Positions 27,236 to 36,331 of a stretch of DNA of 64,000 nt are shown one piece after another. Source of the DNA: GCA-020356105 sp964347475 (lineage in GTDB: Bacteria; Pseudomonadota; Alphaproteobacteria; UBA8366; JADFVY01); the NCBI GenBank assembly GCA_964347475.1, contig CAYFYY010000012.1:1-64000 (forward strand). The letters run 5' to 3'. Made by a program: the position numbers and the translations under genes. Each line of letters opens with the position of its first letter. The first letter of the stretch is position 1. The notes beneath the pieces were generated by a model. That model saw nothing but the letters and a program-made list of their open reading frames with translations, had not been told where the DNA came from and searched no databases.

Positions 27236-28408
27236 TTACATGATGCAGTCCTTCGCGTACGCGTCCTGATGGTCCGTGAACACCTTGCCGACGATCTTGT
27301 TGGTCAGCTCGCCCTGATCGTTCCGGTAGACCTGCCGCACATAGATGTCCTGGATCGGATGATGGTTCGACCCGAAGCGAAAATTGCCGCGCACGGACTC
27401 GAACTCGGCCTTGGTCAGCGCCAGCCGGAATGCGCTCCGGTCCGACATGTCGCCCTTGACGGCCGCCAGCGCGGAGCCGATCAGCCGCGCCGCATCATAG
27501 CCCTGGCTGGCGTACAGCGAGGGCCGGCGGCCGTATTCGGCGATGAAATCGGCAACGAAGGCGCGGTTCGCCGCGTTCTCGATGTCGGCGTTCCATTGCG
27601 ATGTGTTGAACACGCCGATCGCGGCGTCGCCCACCGGTTTCAAGATCGTCTCGTCGAACGAGAAGGCCGGTCCGAAAAGCGGGATCTGATCCTTGAGACC
27701 CGCCTGGGCGAATTGCTTGAGGAAATTGATCCCCATGCCGCCGGGCAGGAAGAAGAACACGGCATCGGGTTTGGCCGCCCGCAAGGCCGAGATCTCCGCG
27801 GCATAGTCCTTCTGCCCCAGCTTGGTATAGACCTCGCCGGAAAGCGTACCCTTGTAGTAACGCTTGAACCCGGCCAGCGCGTCCTTGCCGGCCGGATAGT
27901 TGGGGGCAAGGATGTAGACGTTGTTGTAGCCCTTGTCGGACACGTGCTGGCCCATCGCCTCGTGCAGGTTGTCGTTCTGCCAGGCGACGTTGAAATAATT
28001 CTCGTTGCACAACTTGCCGGCCAGGGCCGAGGGCCCGGCATTCGGGCTGATGTAGAAGGTGCCGCCCCTTGTCACGGCGGGGACCACGGCCATCGCCAGG
28101 TTCGACCAGACGATCCCGGTCATTATGTCGACCTTGTCCGACTTCACCATGCGGTCGGCGATCTGTTTGGCGGTCTCGGGCTTGCGGCCGTCATCCGCGA
28201 CGATGAGTTCGACGGGGATGCCGCCCAGCTTGGCGCCGCCCTGCTTGATCGCCAGCTCGAAACCGTCGCGAATATCGATGCCGAGGGCGCTGCCGCCGCC
28301 CGACAGCGTCGTGATCATGCCGATCTTGATGCCCTCGGCCGCGGCCGATGCCGAGACGATGCCGGCGGCCGCGGCAAGGGCCACGGCGAATGGGATTTTC
28401 CTGCTCAT
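27236..28408 (-). CDS. Liv-type ABC transporter substrate-binding protein
   Basis: 390 residues with a signal peptide (1-24, SASAAAE). Type I periplasmic binding fold: GIKIGMITTLSGGGSALG, IELIVADDGRKPETAKQIAD-like ordering, and AVFFFLPGGMGINFLKQF. The C-terminal NHHPIQDIYVRQVYR is common in binding proteins for aromatic or other carboxylic acids in alphaproteobacteria, more than in true leucine-binding ones, but ligand assignment from this is weak. One Cys pair (in LCNEN and at KDCIM, near the end) may form a disulfide. First gene of the seven-gene operon that continues to 21403. The ATG at 28408 follows GGGAGAG. Confidence 0.88.
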   Translation of the reverse strand: MSRKIPFAVALAAAAGIVSASAAAEGIKIGMITTLSGGGSALGIDIRDGFELAIKQGGAKLGGIPVELIVADDGRKPETAKQIADRMVKSDKVDIMTGIVWSNLAMAVVPAVTRGGTFYISPNAGPSALAGKLCNENYFNVAWQNDNLHEAMGQHVSDKGYNNVYILAPNYPAGKDALAGFKRYYKGTLSGEVYTKLGQKDYAAEISALRAAKPDAVFFFLPGGMGINFLKQFAQAGLKDQIPLFGPAFSFDETILKPVGDAAIGVFNTSQWNADIENAANRAFVADFIAEYGRRPSLYASQGYDAARLIGSALAAVKGDMSDRSAFRLALTKAEFESVRGNFRFGSNHHPIQDIYVRQVYRNDQGELTNKIVGKVFTDHQDAYAKDCIM

Positions 28409-28512
28409 GGGATTGCTCTCCCGTGTCTTGGTTTGTTGTTTCGGATCGCGATCGATATCGGCGTCCGGGCCCCCTTTATAGCCGGGTCTGCGGTGCGCGC
28501 AAATGGACAAAC

Positions 28513-29778
28513 CTAGCCGGAGCTGCCACGTTTCGGCGCAATCCGCTCGAGCAGCACGATCATGCGTCGCCGCCGCGGCCATATCAGGGCCGTCGCCACA
28601 AGGCATAGAATCCCGCCGACCGCAAGCGGCCAGCGCAGACCGAACGGTCCGGAAAGTGCGCCCATGGCCAGCGAGCCAATGGCCGGGCCACCCCGGAAGA
28701 TCACGCCGTAGAGGCTCAGCACGCGCCCACGTACGGAATCCTCGACCGCCCGCAGGATCAGGGTCTGGGTGGCGATCGCGCTGGACACCATGGCACCACC
28801 GAAAATCGCTGCCGCCACGACCGCCACCCAGAACATCGTGGTGCCCGTGAACAGCAGGAGCGACACCGCGCATCCGCCGCCGCCGAACAGCGCGATCATC
28901 ATGAGACCCGCTGCGTTGCCACGCTTCGCCAGCCAGACCCCGCCCGCCACCGCACCGAGGCCGATGGCGGAGGTCAGCCAGGCCAGCCCAGCGGCGCCGC
29001 GCCCGAAAACGGCATCGGCAAAACCCGGCAGCAACTCGCCGACCGGGCGCGCCAGCACCGAGATCGTCAGCATCAGGAGCAGCAGCGGCCCGACCGCCCG
29101 GTGCCGCACCGTATAGCGCACGCCTTCTGCGATCTCGGCCAGCATGCCGACGCCTCGCCCGGCCGCGGCAGCTCCGCGGTCGATGCGCAGGCGAGTCAGC
29201 GCAAACAACAGGGTGGCGACCGATAGCGCGTAGAGCGCGAAGGTCGGCGCAACACCCCACGCGGTGATAACAAGGCCCGCCAGGGCCGGCCCGACGAAGC
29301 GCGCCAGATTGAAGATCAGCGAGGAAATGGCGACGGCTGCCGGCACGTCGTCGGCTCGCACGAGCGACGGGACAAGCGACAGCCGTACCGGCATGTAGAC
29401 CGCGCGCACCGCGCCCAGGAAACCGGTGAGCGCGACCAGCGAGACGATCTCGATCAGCCCCGCCCAAGTCAGTGCAAACAGCACAACGGTCTGCAGCAAC
29501 GAAAGGCTCTGGCAGACAAAGGCCAGCCGCAGGCGGTCCAGGCGGTCGGCAAGAACGCCAGCAAACGGCCCGACGACGACCGCGGGGAACAGGTCGGCGA
29601 AGGCCACCACACCGAGCCAGAACCCGGATTGCGTGAGCTCCCAGGTCAACCAGCCGACCCCCAGCCGCTGCACCCACAACCCGACGAGCGTCACGGTACT
29701 GCCCGCCGTGTAGATCGCGAAGTTCCGGTTGCCAAAAGCGCTGCGGATGGCGCCGAAATCGGCCAGGCCGTATGCCAT
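28513..29778 (-). CDS. MFS transporter, EntS-like
   Basis: 421 residues with twelve predicted membrane helices. The motif GVLADRLDRLRLAFV between helices 2 and 3 is the MFS signature, and the overall pattern (SAFGNRNFAIYTAGSTVTLVG at the start) is that of the enterobactin-exporter-like MFS_3 group, whose members export drugs or siderophores. No siderophore genes are seen. The start at 29778 was chosen as the one just before the first helix; the reading frame stays open upstream but with no membrane character. Substrate unknown. Confidence 0.85.
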   Translation of the reverse strand: MAYGLADFGAIRSAFGNRNFAIYTAGSTVTLVGLWVQRLGVGWLTWELTQSGFWLGVVAFADLFPAVVVGPFAGVLADRLDRLRLAFVCQSLSLLQTVVLFALTWAGLIEIVSLVALTGFLGAVRAVYMPVRLSLVPSLVRADDVPAAVAISSLIFNLARFVGPALAGLVITAWGVAPTFALYALSVATLLFALTRLRIDRGAAAAGRGVGMLAEIAEGVRYTVRHRAVGPLLLLMLTISVLARPVGELLPGFADAVFGRGAAGLAWLTSAIGLGAVAGGVWLAKRGNAAGLMMIALFGGGGCAVSLLLFTGTTMFWVAVVAAAIFGGAMVSSAIATQTLILRAVEDSVRGRVLSLYGVIFRGGPAIGSLAMGALSGPFGLRWPLAVGGILCLVATALIWPRRRRMIVLLERIAPKRGSSG

Positions 29779-29899
29779 TAAGTCATAATCTTTCGCATTG
29801 CCGACGGGCCCCGTAATTCGGTTTTCGAAACGCTGCGGTAATATTTCCGAGCCTATTATGTGCCGCACGTTCACCGGTCGAGAACAGGAGTACCGCGAG

Positions 29900-30205
29900 A
29901 TGCAGACACCAGCCGTCGAGATAGCGGATCTGCGCCGCATCGTAAATCGGTTGCTTGACCACATCGAAGGCAGCGGGCGGCGTTCGATCGTCCTCAACCA
30001 GACGTTCTACTGGGATGTGCCCGAGGAGGAGCGCTACGGCATCGACGATCAGCCGAGCGGTCTCGACGTGCGCTCCCTGCACGACGACTGGGATTGCATA
30101 CGCTTTCTCCTCGAGGACGGCGAGGAGCCGATCGTCGATCAGCTGAGCGAGGCAGCGACCCTGCTTCGCTATATCGCCGACAGCCTGCGCGAAGAAATCG
30201 TCTGA
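29900..30205 (+). CDS. Small acidic protein, unrecognised
   Basis: 101 residues. I do not recognise it. It is strongly acidic, lacks a signal peptide or membrane segment and is predicted mostly helical at both ends, with the middle FYWDVPEEERYGIDDQPSGL rich in aromatic and acidic residues. The ATG at 29900 follows AGGAG by nine bases; a Met 14 codons upstream (29858) is an alternative. It lies 27 bp before the first of two paralogous membrane protein genes and is likely in the same transcript. Confidence 0.6.
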   Translation: MQTPAVEIADLRRIVNRLLDHIEGSGRRSIVLNQTFYWDVPEEERYGIDDQPSGLDVRSLHDDWDCIRFLLEDGEEPIVDQLSEAATLLRYIADSLREEIV

Positions 30206-30232
30206 CACGCCGCAAACAGATTCGTCAACGCA

Positions 30233-31096
30233 ATGGGCAAGAAGGGACTTTATCTGGCGGTCGGCTTCCTTTGGGCCACGCTGCTCGGCATCGGTGCCGG
30301 GATCGCTGCCGCCGTCATCACCGCGGGTGTCGCGTGGATTTACCTGTTCGGCGATTCGACCTGGCCGGAATGGACGAACTGGGCCATTCCCGGCTTCGGC
30401 TTCGTCGTGGGGCTGGCGACGTTCGCCGTTACGATGATGGTGAGCCGGATGGTCGCCAATCGCTACGACGGGCGCGCCAACGAGAAACAGGCCGGAAAGG
30501 GTGGCGCCCTTGCCTGGACCTTGTTGTTCCTGGGCCTTGCCGTTGCCGGCGGATTCGCCTGGCAACAGTACGGACGGCATGAGGAGATCGAGAAGGCCCG
30601 CGAAGGGGCCGCGGCGGCGGCGCGTTATTTCCCCATGCTGTTGTCCGAGACGCACCGGATTTCCGATATCGCGGTCACCTGGCCCGGCGGCGGCCAGGAT
30701 GGCCGGGCCGCCGTAACGTTGGACGGTCTGCGCGAGGGCGGCTACCGCTTCGAATGGCAGGTGCGCGACACGCTATACGAAAAGCCGCTGATCTCGGGCA
30801 CACGCGACCTGAATCTGACGACCGGCGTGAAAGAGATCGAGATTGTGCTGTCCGCGCACGACGTCGTTGCGGGTTACCGGACGCTGCTCAACCGCCAGGA
30901 TGCGAACATCATGGTCGACGAGCCTTTCGTCTTCGAGGCGCAGCTGGCGCCGATCCCGACCGAGTACGAGACATCCCGGATGCCGCCGCACGAGGTCCGA
31001 AACCTGGCCAATGGCTGGTCACCGCTCATTCACAGCTTGAGCGCCGAGTTTCCCGTACGCTTCTTCCTGCATGGCGAGACGCTCTCGTGGAATTGA
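30233..31096 (+). CDS. Membrane protein of unknown family, first of a tandem pair
   Basis: 287 residues. Three hydrophobic segments (about 7-36, 50-70 and 92-110) are followed by a soluble domain of about 175 residues, presumably extracytoplasmic or cytoplasmic depending on topology. The soluble part has a recognisable block RISDIAVTWPGGGQDGR and YRFEWQVRDT that recurs in the next gene, 49 bp downstream. I know no family. Start ATG at 30233. It probably shares a transcript with the small acidic protein upstream. Confidence 0.65.
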   Translation: MGKKGLYLAVGFLWATLLGIGAGIAAAVITAGVAWIYLFGDSTWPEWTNWAIPGFGFVVGLATFAVTMMVSRMVANRYDGRANEKQAGKGGALAWTLLFLGLAVAGGFAWQQYGRHEEIEKAREGAAAAARYFPMLLSETHRISDIAVTWPGGGQDGRAAVTLDGLREGGYRFEWQVRDTLYEKPLISGTRDLNLTTGVKEIEIVLSAHDVVAGYRTLLNRQDANIMVDEPFVFEAQLAPIPTEYETSRMPPHEVRNLANGWSPLIHSLSAEFPVRFFLHGETLSWN

Positions 31097-31145
31097 CCGG
31101 GACCCGCTACCGCCGCGCCACCAAGCCAGAGTCCAATCAGCCGTC

Positions 31146-31994
31146 ATGAAAGTCCAGTCTCTATATGCCGTTGCCGGCCTCATCTGGGGCCTTGTGCTCG
31201 GCCCCGATGCGGGCCTGTATGCGGCGCGCGTCATGGGCAGCGTGGCCTGGTTGTACCGGTACGACAACGGTGCCTGGGCCGACTGGATCATCGTGCCGTT
31301 CGGCGGCTTGATCGGCTTTACGGTGTTGTTCTCCTGCTATCAGCTGGGGGCCGCCGCCGGCCGGCGCTACGACGACACGACCGGCCCGCGCCTCCGGCAC
31401 GCCAAATCGGTTCCCTGGGCCCTGGTGGTCGTCGGGATCGCAGTCGGTACCATGACCGTGCTGACGATCGACGACCGGCAGCGCGCCGTGGCAGGCTACG
31501 TACAGGGGCAGAAGGATGCGGCGGCACGGCTGCTGGTGTTCGCGGAAACGCTTCACCGGATTTCAGGATTCGGCGTCGAATGGCCCGGTGGCGGCGCGCC
31601 GGGCCGGATCGACCTGTCCTTCCGCGGCAAGCGACAGGGCGATTACAGGTTTGACTGGAAAATTCTCTCGAAAGAGGGGACCGAGCCGCTGCTGGGCGGC
31701 AGTTATACGGTCGGTCTGAGCGAGCGATACAAGAGCACCAACATCCCGCTGAGCGCCTCAGAACTCGCCAACGCCTATATCGTGCAGTTGAACAGGCCGG
31801 GCGCCAGTATCGCCGTCGACGAGCGGTTCCGGTTGGTCATGGAGCTGCGCCCGATCCTGAGCGGGAAGGAATGGGATTCGTTCCCCGAGGACGAGGCCGC
31901 GCGGCTGGCGGACGGCGAATCGATTCTGCTGGAGCGAGTCGCGACGGCCTTCCCGGTGCGCTTCGAGGCGCGCAACGGACGAATCATTTGGTGA
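31146..31994 (+). CDS. Membrane protein of unknown family, second of a tandem pair
   Basis: 282 residues, same layout as its upstream neighbour: three N-terminal hydrophobic segments then a soluble domain. Aligned blocks are RISGFGVEWPGGGAPGR with RISDIAVTWPGGGQDGR, YRFDWKI with YRFEWQV, AYIVQLNRPGASIAVDERF with GYRTLLNRQDANIMVDEPF, and FPVRFEARNG with FPVRFFLHGE. The two are therefore diverged duplicates. The start at 31146 is used since the upstream in-frame part lacks membrane character. No function can be assigned. Confidence 0.65.
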   Translation: MKVQSLYAVAGLIWGLVLGPDAGLYAARVMGSVAWLYRYDNGAWADWIIVPFGGLIGFTVLFSCYQLGAAAGRRYDDTTGPRLRHAKSVPWALVVVGIAVGTMTVLTIDDRQRAVAGYVQGQKDAAARLLVFAETLHRISGFGVEWPGGGAPGRIDLSFRGKRQGDYRFDWKILSKEGTEPLLGGSYTVGLSERYKSTNIPLSASELANAYIVQLNRPGASIAVDERFRLVMELRPILSGKEWDSFPEDEAARLADGESILLERVATAFPVRFEARNGRIIW

Positions 31995-32070
31995 CACAGC
32001 AGCTTCAACCGGGCCGCCGTGCGCGGAACCGCCGCTTGACCTTGCGGCGCCGCCATCCGACATTCGCTGC

Positions 32071-34706
32071 ATGAGCGCAGAGGCACGAACCAACAGCAAA
32101 GCCCCGCAGACCATCCGGCTCAAGGATTACCGGCCACCCGACTGGCGCATAGAGACGATCGCGTTGGTGTTCGACCTTGACGAGGACGCCACGCGGGTGG
32201 CCGCGCAACTCGAGATCCGTCGACAGCCGGGCGGCACGGGGGCGCTCGCGATGGATGGCCAGGATCTCACGCTGCTCTCCATTGCCATCGACGGCCGACG
32301 GCTGGAGGAACGCGAATACACGTTGAGCGACGACGGCCTGACGATCGCCGACGCGCCAGATGCCTTCACGCTGGACACCGAAGTCGAGATTCGCCCGCAG
32401 GACAACACCGCGCTCGAGGGCCTCTACAAGTCAGGCGGCACGTTCTGCACCCAGTGCGAGGCGGAGGGTTTCCGGCGGATCACCTTCTTTATCGACCGTC
32501 CCGACGTGATGGCGACGTACCGCACCACGATCACCGCCGATCGCAGCCGCTACCCGGTGCTCCTTTCCAACGGCAATCTGGTGTCCGAAGAAATTCTTCC
32601 GGACGGCCGTCATCGCGCGGTATGGGAAGATCCGTTCCCGAAACCGTCGTACCTGTTCGCCCTGGTCGCGGGCGATCTCGCCCTAGTGGAGGACACATAC
32701 GTTACCGGATCGGGGCGGACGGTGACCCTGCGCATCTATGTCGAGCCCGGCAACGAAGATCGCTGCGCTTGGGCCATGGAATCGCTGAAGAACGCGATGC
32801 GCTGGGACGAGGCGGTGTACGGCCTCGAATACGACCTCGACGTCTACATGATCGTCGCGGTTGGCGACTTCAACATGGGCGCAATGGAGAACAAGGGGCT
32901 CAATGTCTTCAATGCGAAATTCGTGCTGGCCAAGCCCGAAACGGCCACCGATAGCGACTACGCCTTCGTCGAAAGTGTGATCGCCCATGAGTATTTCCAC
33001 AACTGGACCGGCAATCGNNNNNNNNNNCGCTGAAAGAGGGACTGACGGTGTTCCGCGACCAGCAGTTCTCTGCCGACATGCGCAGCGCGGCGGTCAAGCG
33101 GATCGGCGACGTGCGAACGCTGCGGGCCCGCCAGTTTCCCGAGGACGCGGGGCCGCTCGCCCACCCGGTGCGTCCCGACTCGTACATCGAGATTAACAAC
33201 TTCTACACCGCCACGGTCTACGAGAAGGGGGCCGAGGTCGTGCGCATGATTCACACCCTTCTCGGTGCCGAGGGGTTCCGCAGGGGGGTCGATCTGTATT
33301 TCGGCCGCCACGACGGCCAGGCGGTGACTTGCGACGATTTCATCGCCGCGATGGAGGCTGCAAACGGCGTCGATTTGGTGCAGTTCCGGCATTGGTACGG
33401 CCAGGCAGGGACGCCAACGGTCCGGGTGGAGACCCGGCACGATCCGGCGGCCAGGGCATACGAGATGACCTTGCGGCAGTCGATCCCACCGACACCCGGC
33501 CAGAAGACCAAGATGCCGATGCATATTCCCATTGCCGTCGGGCTGCTGGATGCGCAGGGCCGCGACCTGCCGCTGCGCCTGGACGGTGAGGATGCGGCGT
33601 CCGACGGGACGCGGGTTCTCGAACTCCGCGAGCCGGTTCAGACCTTCCGGTTCGTCGATGTGGCCGCGCCCCCGACACCGTCGGTGCTGCGGAACTTCTC
33701 CGCGCCGGTGATCATCGAGCAGGATCTGTCGGAGGACCAGCGCCTTCACCTGATGGCCCATGACAGCGACCCATTCAACCGCTGGCAGGCCGGCCAGGAC
33801 ATTGCCCTGCAGCTGCTGTTGCGTCGCGTGCGCGCGATCCAGCGTGGCGAAACCGCCCCTGACGGCGCGGCCTTCGCCACCGCTCTGGGACGGTTGCTCG
33901 AAGACGAGTCGCTGGATCCGGCCTTCGCGGCCGAGATGCTGGCACTGCCCGGTGAGGATGTGGTCGCAGACCGCATGGAGGTGATCGACGTCGATGCCGT
34001 GCACGCGGCGCGCGAGGGCCTGCGGCGGACGATCGTACTGTCGCTGAAGGACAGGCTGCTGAGCGCTTACCATCGGCATGCCGGCAACGCGCCGCCCTCG
34101 CCGGCGGCCGAGGCCGCCGGCCACAGAGCCATGAAGAATCGAGCTCTCGGCTATCTGGTGGCGAGCGGTGAGGCGGCGCTGGATGATCTCTGCTACGCTC
34201 AGTTCGAAAACGCGCAGACGATGAGTGATACGGTCGCCGCGCTGGCTCTGCTGGCGCACGGGGATTCGCCCCATCGCCGGAGGGCGCTGGCGGAGTTCCG
34301 GCAGCGCTGGGCCGGGGACAAGCTGGTGCTCGACAAGTGGTTCATGGTGCAGGCCACGGCACCCCGCGACGACACACTGGACCGGGTCCGCGATCTGATG
34401 CGGGATTCCGCCTTCTCGATGCGCAATCCCAACAAGGTGCGTGCACTGATCGGCGCCTTCGCCGGCGCCAACGCCGTCCGTTTCCACGCCGTCGACGGCT
34501 CCGGCTACCGGTTTCTGGCCGACCGTGTGCTCGAACTCGATCGACTCAACCCGCAGGTCGCAGCGCGGCTGTTGTCGCCACTGGGACGCTGGCGCCGGTT
34601 CGACAAGGGCCGGCAGAAAAAGATCCGCGCCCATCTGCAGCGCATCCTCGGCAGCGACGGACTGAGCCGCGACGTATACGAGATTGCCCGGAAGACGTTG
34701 GGCTAG
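32071..34706 (+). CDS. pepN: Aminopeptidase N (interrupted by a sequencing gap)
   Basis: M1-family zinc aminopeptidase that trims N-terminal residues from peptides in the cytoplasm; about 884 residues if complete (E. coli PepN has 870). MGAMENKGLN is the exopeptidase motif. The zinc site HEYFH puts His306, Glu307 and His310. Ten N at 33018-33027 then break the frame, and the sequence resumes at LKEGLTVFRDQQF, which holds the third zinc ligand Glu. In E. coli these parts are joined by VTCRDWFQLS; restoring 29 bases in place of ten N puts both parts in one frame and gives Glu329, 23 residues after His306, the E. coli spacing (297 and 320). So this is an intact gene with a scaffold gap. Confidence 0.93.
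33018..33027. other. Assembly gap of ten N within pepN
   Basis: A run of ten N is a standard placeholder, not a true length. Frame and comparison with E. coli PepN suggest that 29 real bases belong here (see pepN). Confidence 0.97.
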
Positions 34707-34759
34707 CAGGTCGGCGACCGCTGCCCGTCGTGTCTTGCCGCTGCTGCGTCCGTCCCGCT

Positions 34760-35905
34760 CTAGCCGCCGAACGTCATCTCGACGCGGAACAGGAAGCCCG
34801 GCACCGGATCGAAGGCGCGGCTCCTGGGCAGGGCGAGCTGCGGAGCCGCCTCGAGAGTCAGCCAATCGCGCCAGACCTGCTGGCGGTAGCGGAACCGCAA
34901 CGTCACCCGATCGAGCCGGTGCGGATCGGTCAGGAACGAGTTGAGGACCTGGTATTCGACGGCAGACTTTGCGTCCAGCGGCTGGAAGACGGCGAAATTC
35001 ACTCCGTAGAAATAGTTCGGCTGCTCCTCCAGCCAGGTGCCGTCGATCTCCCAGCGGAACAGCATGTCCCCCGGCAGGACGCGATCCAGTCCGAACACCG
35101 TGCGCGACTCGAGCCCGTCAAGCGAGAAATAGCGAAACCTCTGGATGAAACGGAAATCCCAGTCCTCGTTTAACTCGACCCGCTCGCGATAGCGCAGCCC
35201 GATGAACGGGTTCGGCTCGTAACCGTCAAAGTCGAGGCCGACCCGGGCCCTGACCGAGCGCATCTCGTCATTGCGGAAGAAGTAGGACAGCGCGGCGGTA
35301 ATGCTGTCCAGCGACAGGTCGGACCGCGCCGGCTCGGCGGGCTCTTCGGTGGCTGCCGTGTCTTCTTCGGCCTCACCGGCGCTCAGCACTTCGATCCGCA
35401 GGCGATCGTCCAGGGCTGGCAGTTTGAGGTGCAGCCGTGCCCTGGTATCGACGTCCGTTCCCTGGTACTGCTCGGAGAAACTTTCGGTCCGGACACGCAC
35501 GCGCGATTCGTTGAGCTCCGCCTCGTAGTTCTCGTCGGCAAAGAAGCCGTCGATCCAGGCGCCCAGCCCCCGCACGCCGGCCGAGGCGCGGGCATGCCCG
35601 GCATCGATGAGGCCCGGCCGCCGACCATCGTCAAGCGGCACGCTGTCGTTCGGAGGCGAGTCGTCGCCTGTTGGGTCGTCTTCGACCGCCGTGTCCTCTT
35701 CGGTTTCCGAGTCGTCATCGTCGGTCGGATCACCTTCATCGGCCGGATCACTTTCGCCGCTCGGAACGGTTTCGAGTGCCGGAATGTCCGGGTCATACGT
35801 TACATGCTCGGCAGCGCCTGCGGTGCCGACCGACTGTATAGCGGCGACGAGAGCAATCGCGCCGATAATCCCAATCGCGTGGAGCTGCCGGCGCCGCGGG
35901 GTCAT
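34760..35905 (-). CDS. Outer membrane-like protein with acidic linker
   Basis: 381 residues. A signal peptide (about 1-33, GTAGAAE) is followed by a very acidic, low-complexity linker (about 38-95, mostly Asp, Glu, Ser, Thr and Pro), then a domain of antiparallel strands with alternating hydrophobic and charged residues (SVRARVGLDFDGYEPN, FRYFSLDGLESRTVFG) and a last strand FLFRVEMTFGG typical of outer membrane barrels. I do not recognise a named family. The start at 35905 follows a GGGGGGCG stretch and precedes the signal peptide. It converges with pepN and diverges from the large repeat protein. Confidence 0.68.
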   Translation of the reverse strand: MTPRRRQLHAIGIIGAIALVAAIQSVGTAGAAEHVTYDPDIPALETVPSGESDPADEGDPTDDDDSETEEDTAVEDDPTGDDSPPNDSVPLDDGRRPGLIDAGHARASAGVRGLGAWIDGFFADENYEAELNESRVRVRTESFSEQYQGTDVDTRARLHLKLPALDDRLRIEVLSAGEAEEDTAATEEPAEPARSDLSLDSITAALSYFFRNDEMRSVRARVGLDFDGYEPNPFIGLRYRERVELNEDWDFRFIQRFRYFSLDGLESRTVFGLDRVLPGDMLFRWEIDGTWLEEQPNYFYGVNFAVFQPLDAKSAVEYQVLNSFLTDPHRLDRVTLRFRYRQQVWRDWLTLEAAPQLALPRSRAFDPVPGFLFRVEMTFGG

Positions 35906-36331
35906 GGGACGACGCCCCCCAAGCCGGGTGAGATCGAGACGCTGGGCGTTGCGACCATGCCGGTCCTGCGCATTCCCTTGTCTGTCATGCGCCCGCTCCC
36001 TGCGACATGCGCGGGGGCGACGATCACCGGCGCCATGATACCGCAATGACGGTGCAGCAGGCAGCGGAGAGTCAATCGCACCAAGTCATTGAGCTGAATG
36101 GCGCACCGGGGACGCAGGATTTGAAAAATATTACCGCGAATATCGGTAGCCTTGATCATGACACGATAGCGCCAAACTAAAACATGCATAAAATATGATC
36201 AATTTTTACTTTTTCGTTAACCGCCGTTTTGTTAGACATTACTATACCATCGCCGGAAAATCGCGACCAGCGTTTGCGCAGGGGCACGCTGTCTGTTAGG
36301 GAAAATCGAAAACGGCAGGAAAGATCGATCA
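35906..36331. promoter_or_regulatory. Divergent intergenic region, A+T-rich in the right half
   Basis: No gene in 426 bp. The right half (36120-36260) is much richer in A+T than its surroundings and includes ATGCATAAAATATGATCA and CATTACTATACC, a likely promoter for the plus-strand repeat protein, though no box can be fixed with confidence. The sequence GGAAAG at 36318-36323 is a plausible ribosome binding site for the gene at 36332. Confidence 0.45.

Noticed and set aside
22311..28408. Ectoine biosynthesis locus
   Set aside because: Only an EctB-like gene is present; no ectA, ectC or regulator of that pathway in the window.
32071..34706. pepN as a frameshifted pseudogene
   Set aside because: The break coincides with the ten N; restoring the expected 29 bases rejoins the frame and active-site spacing.
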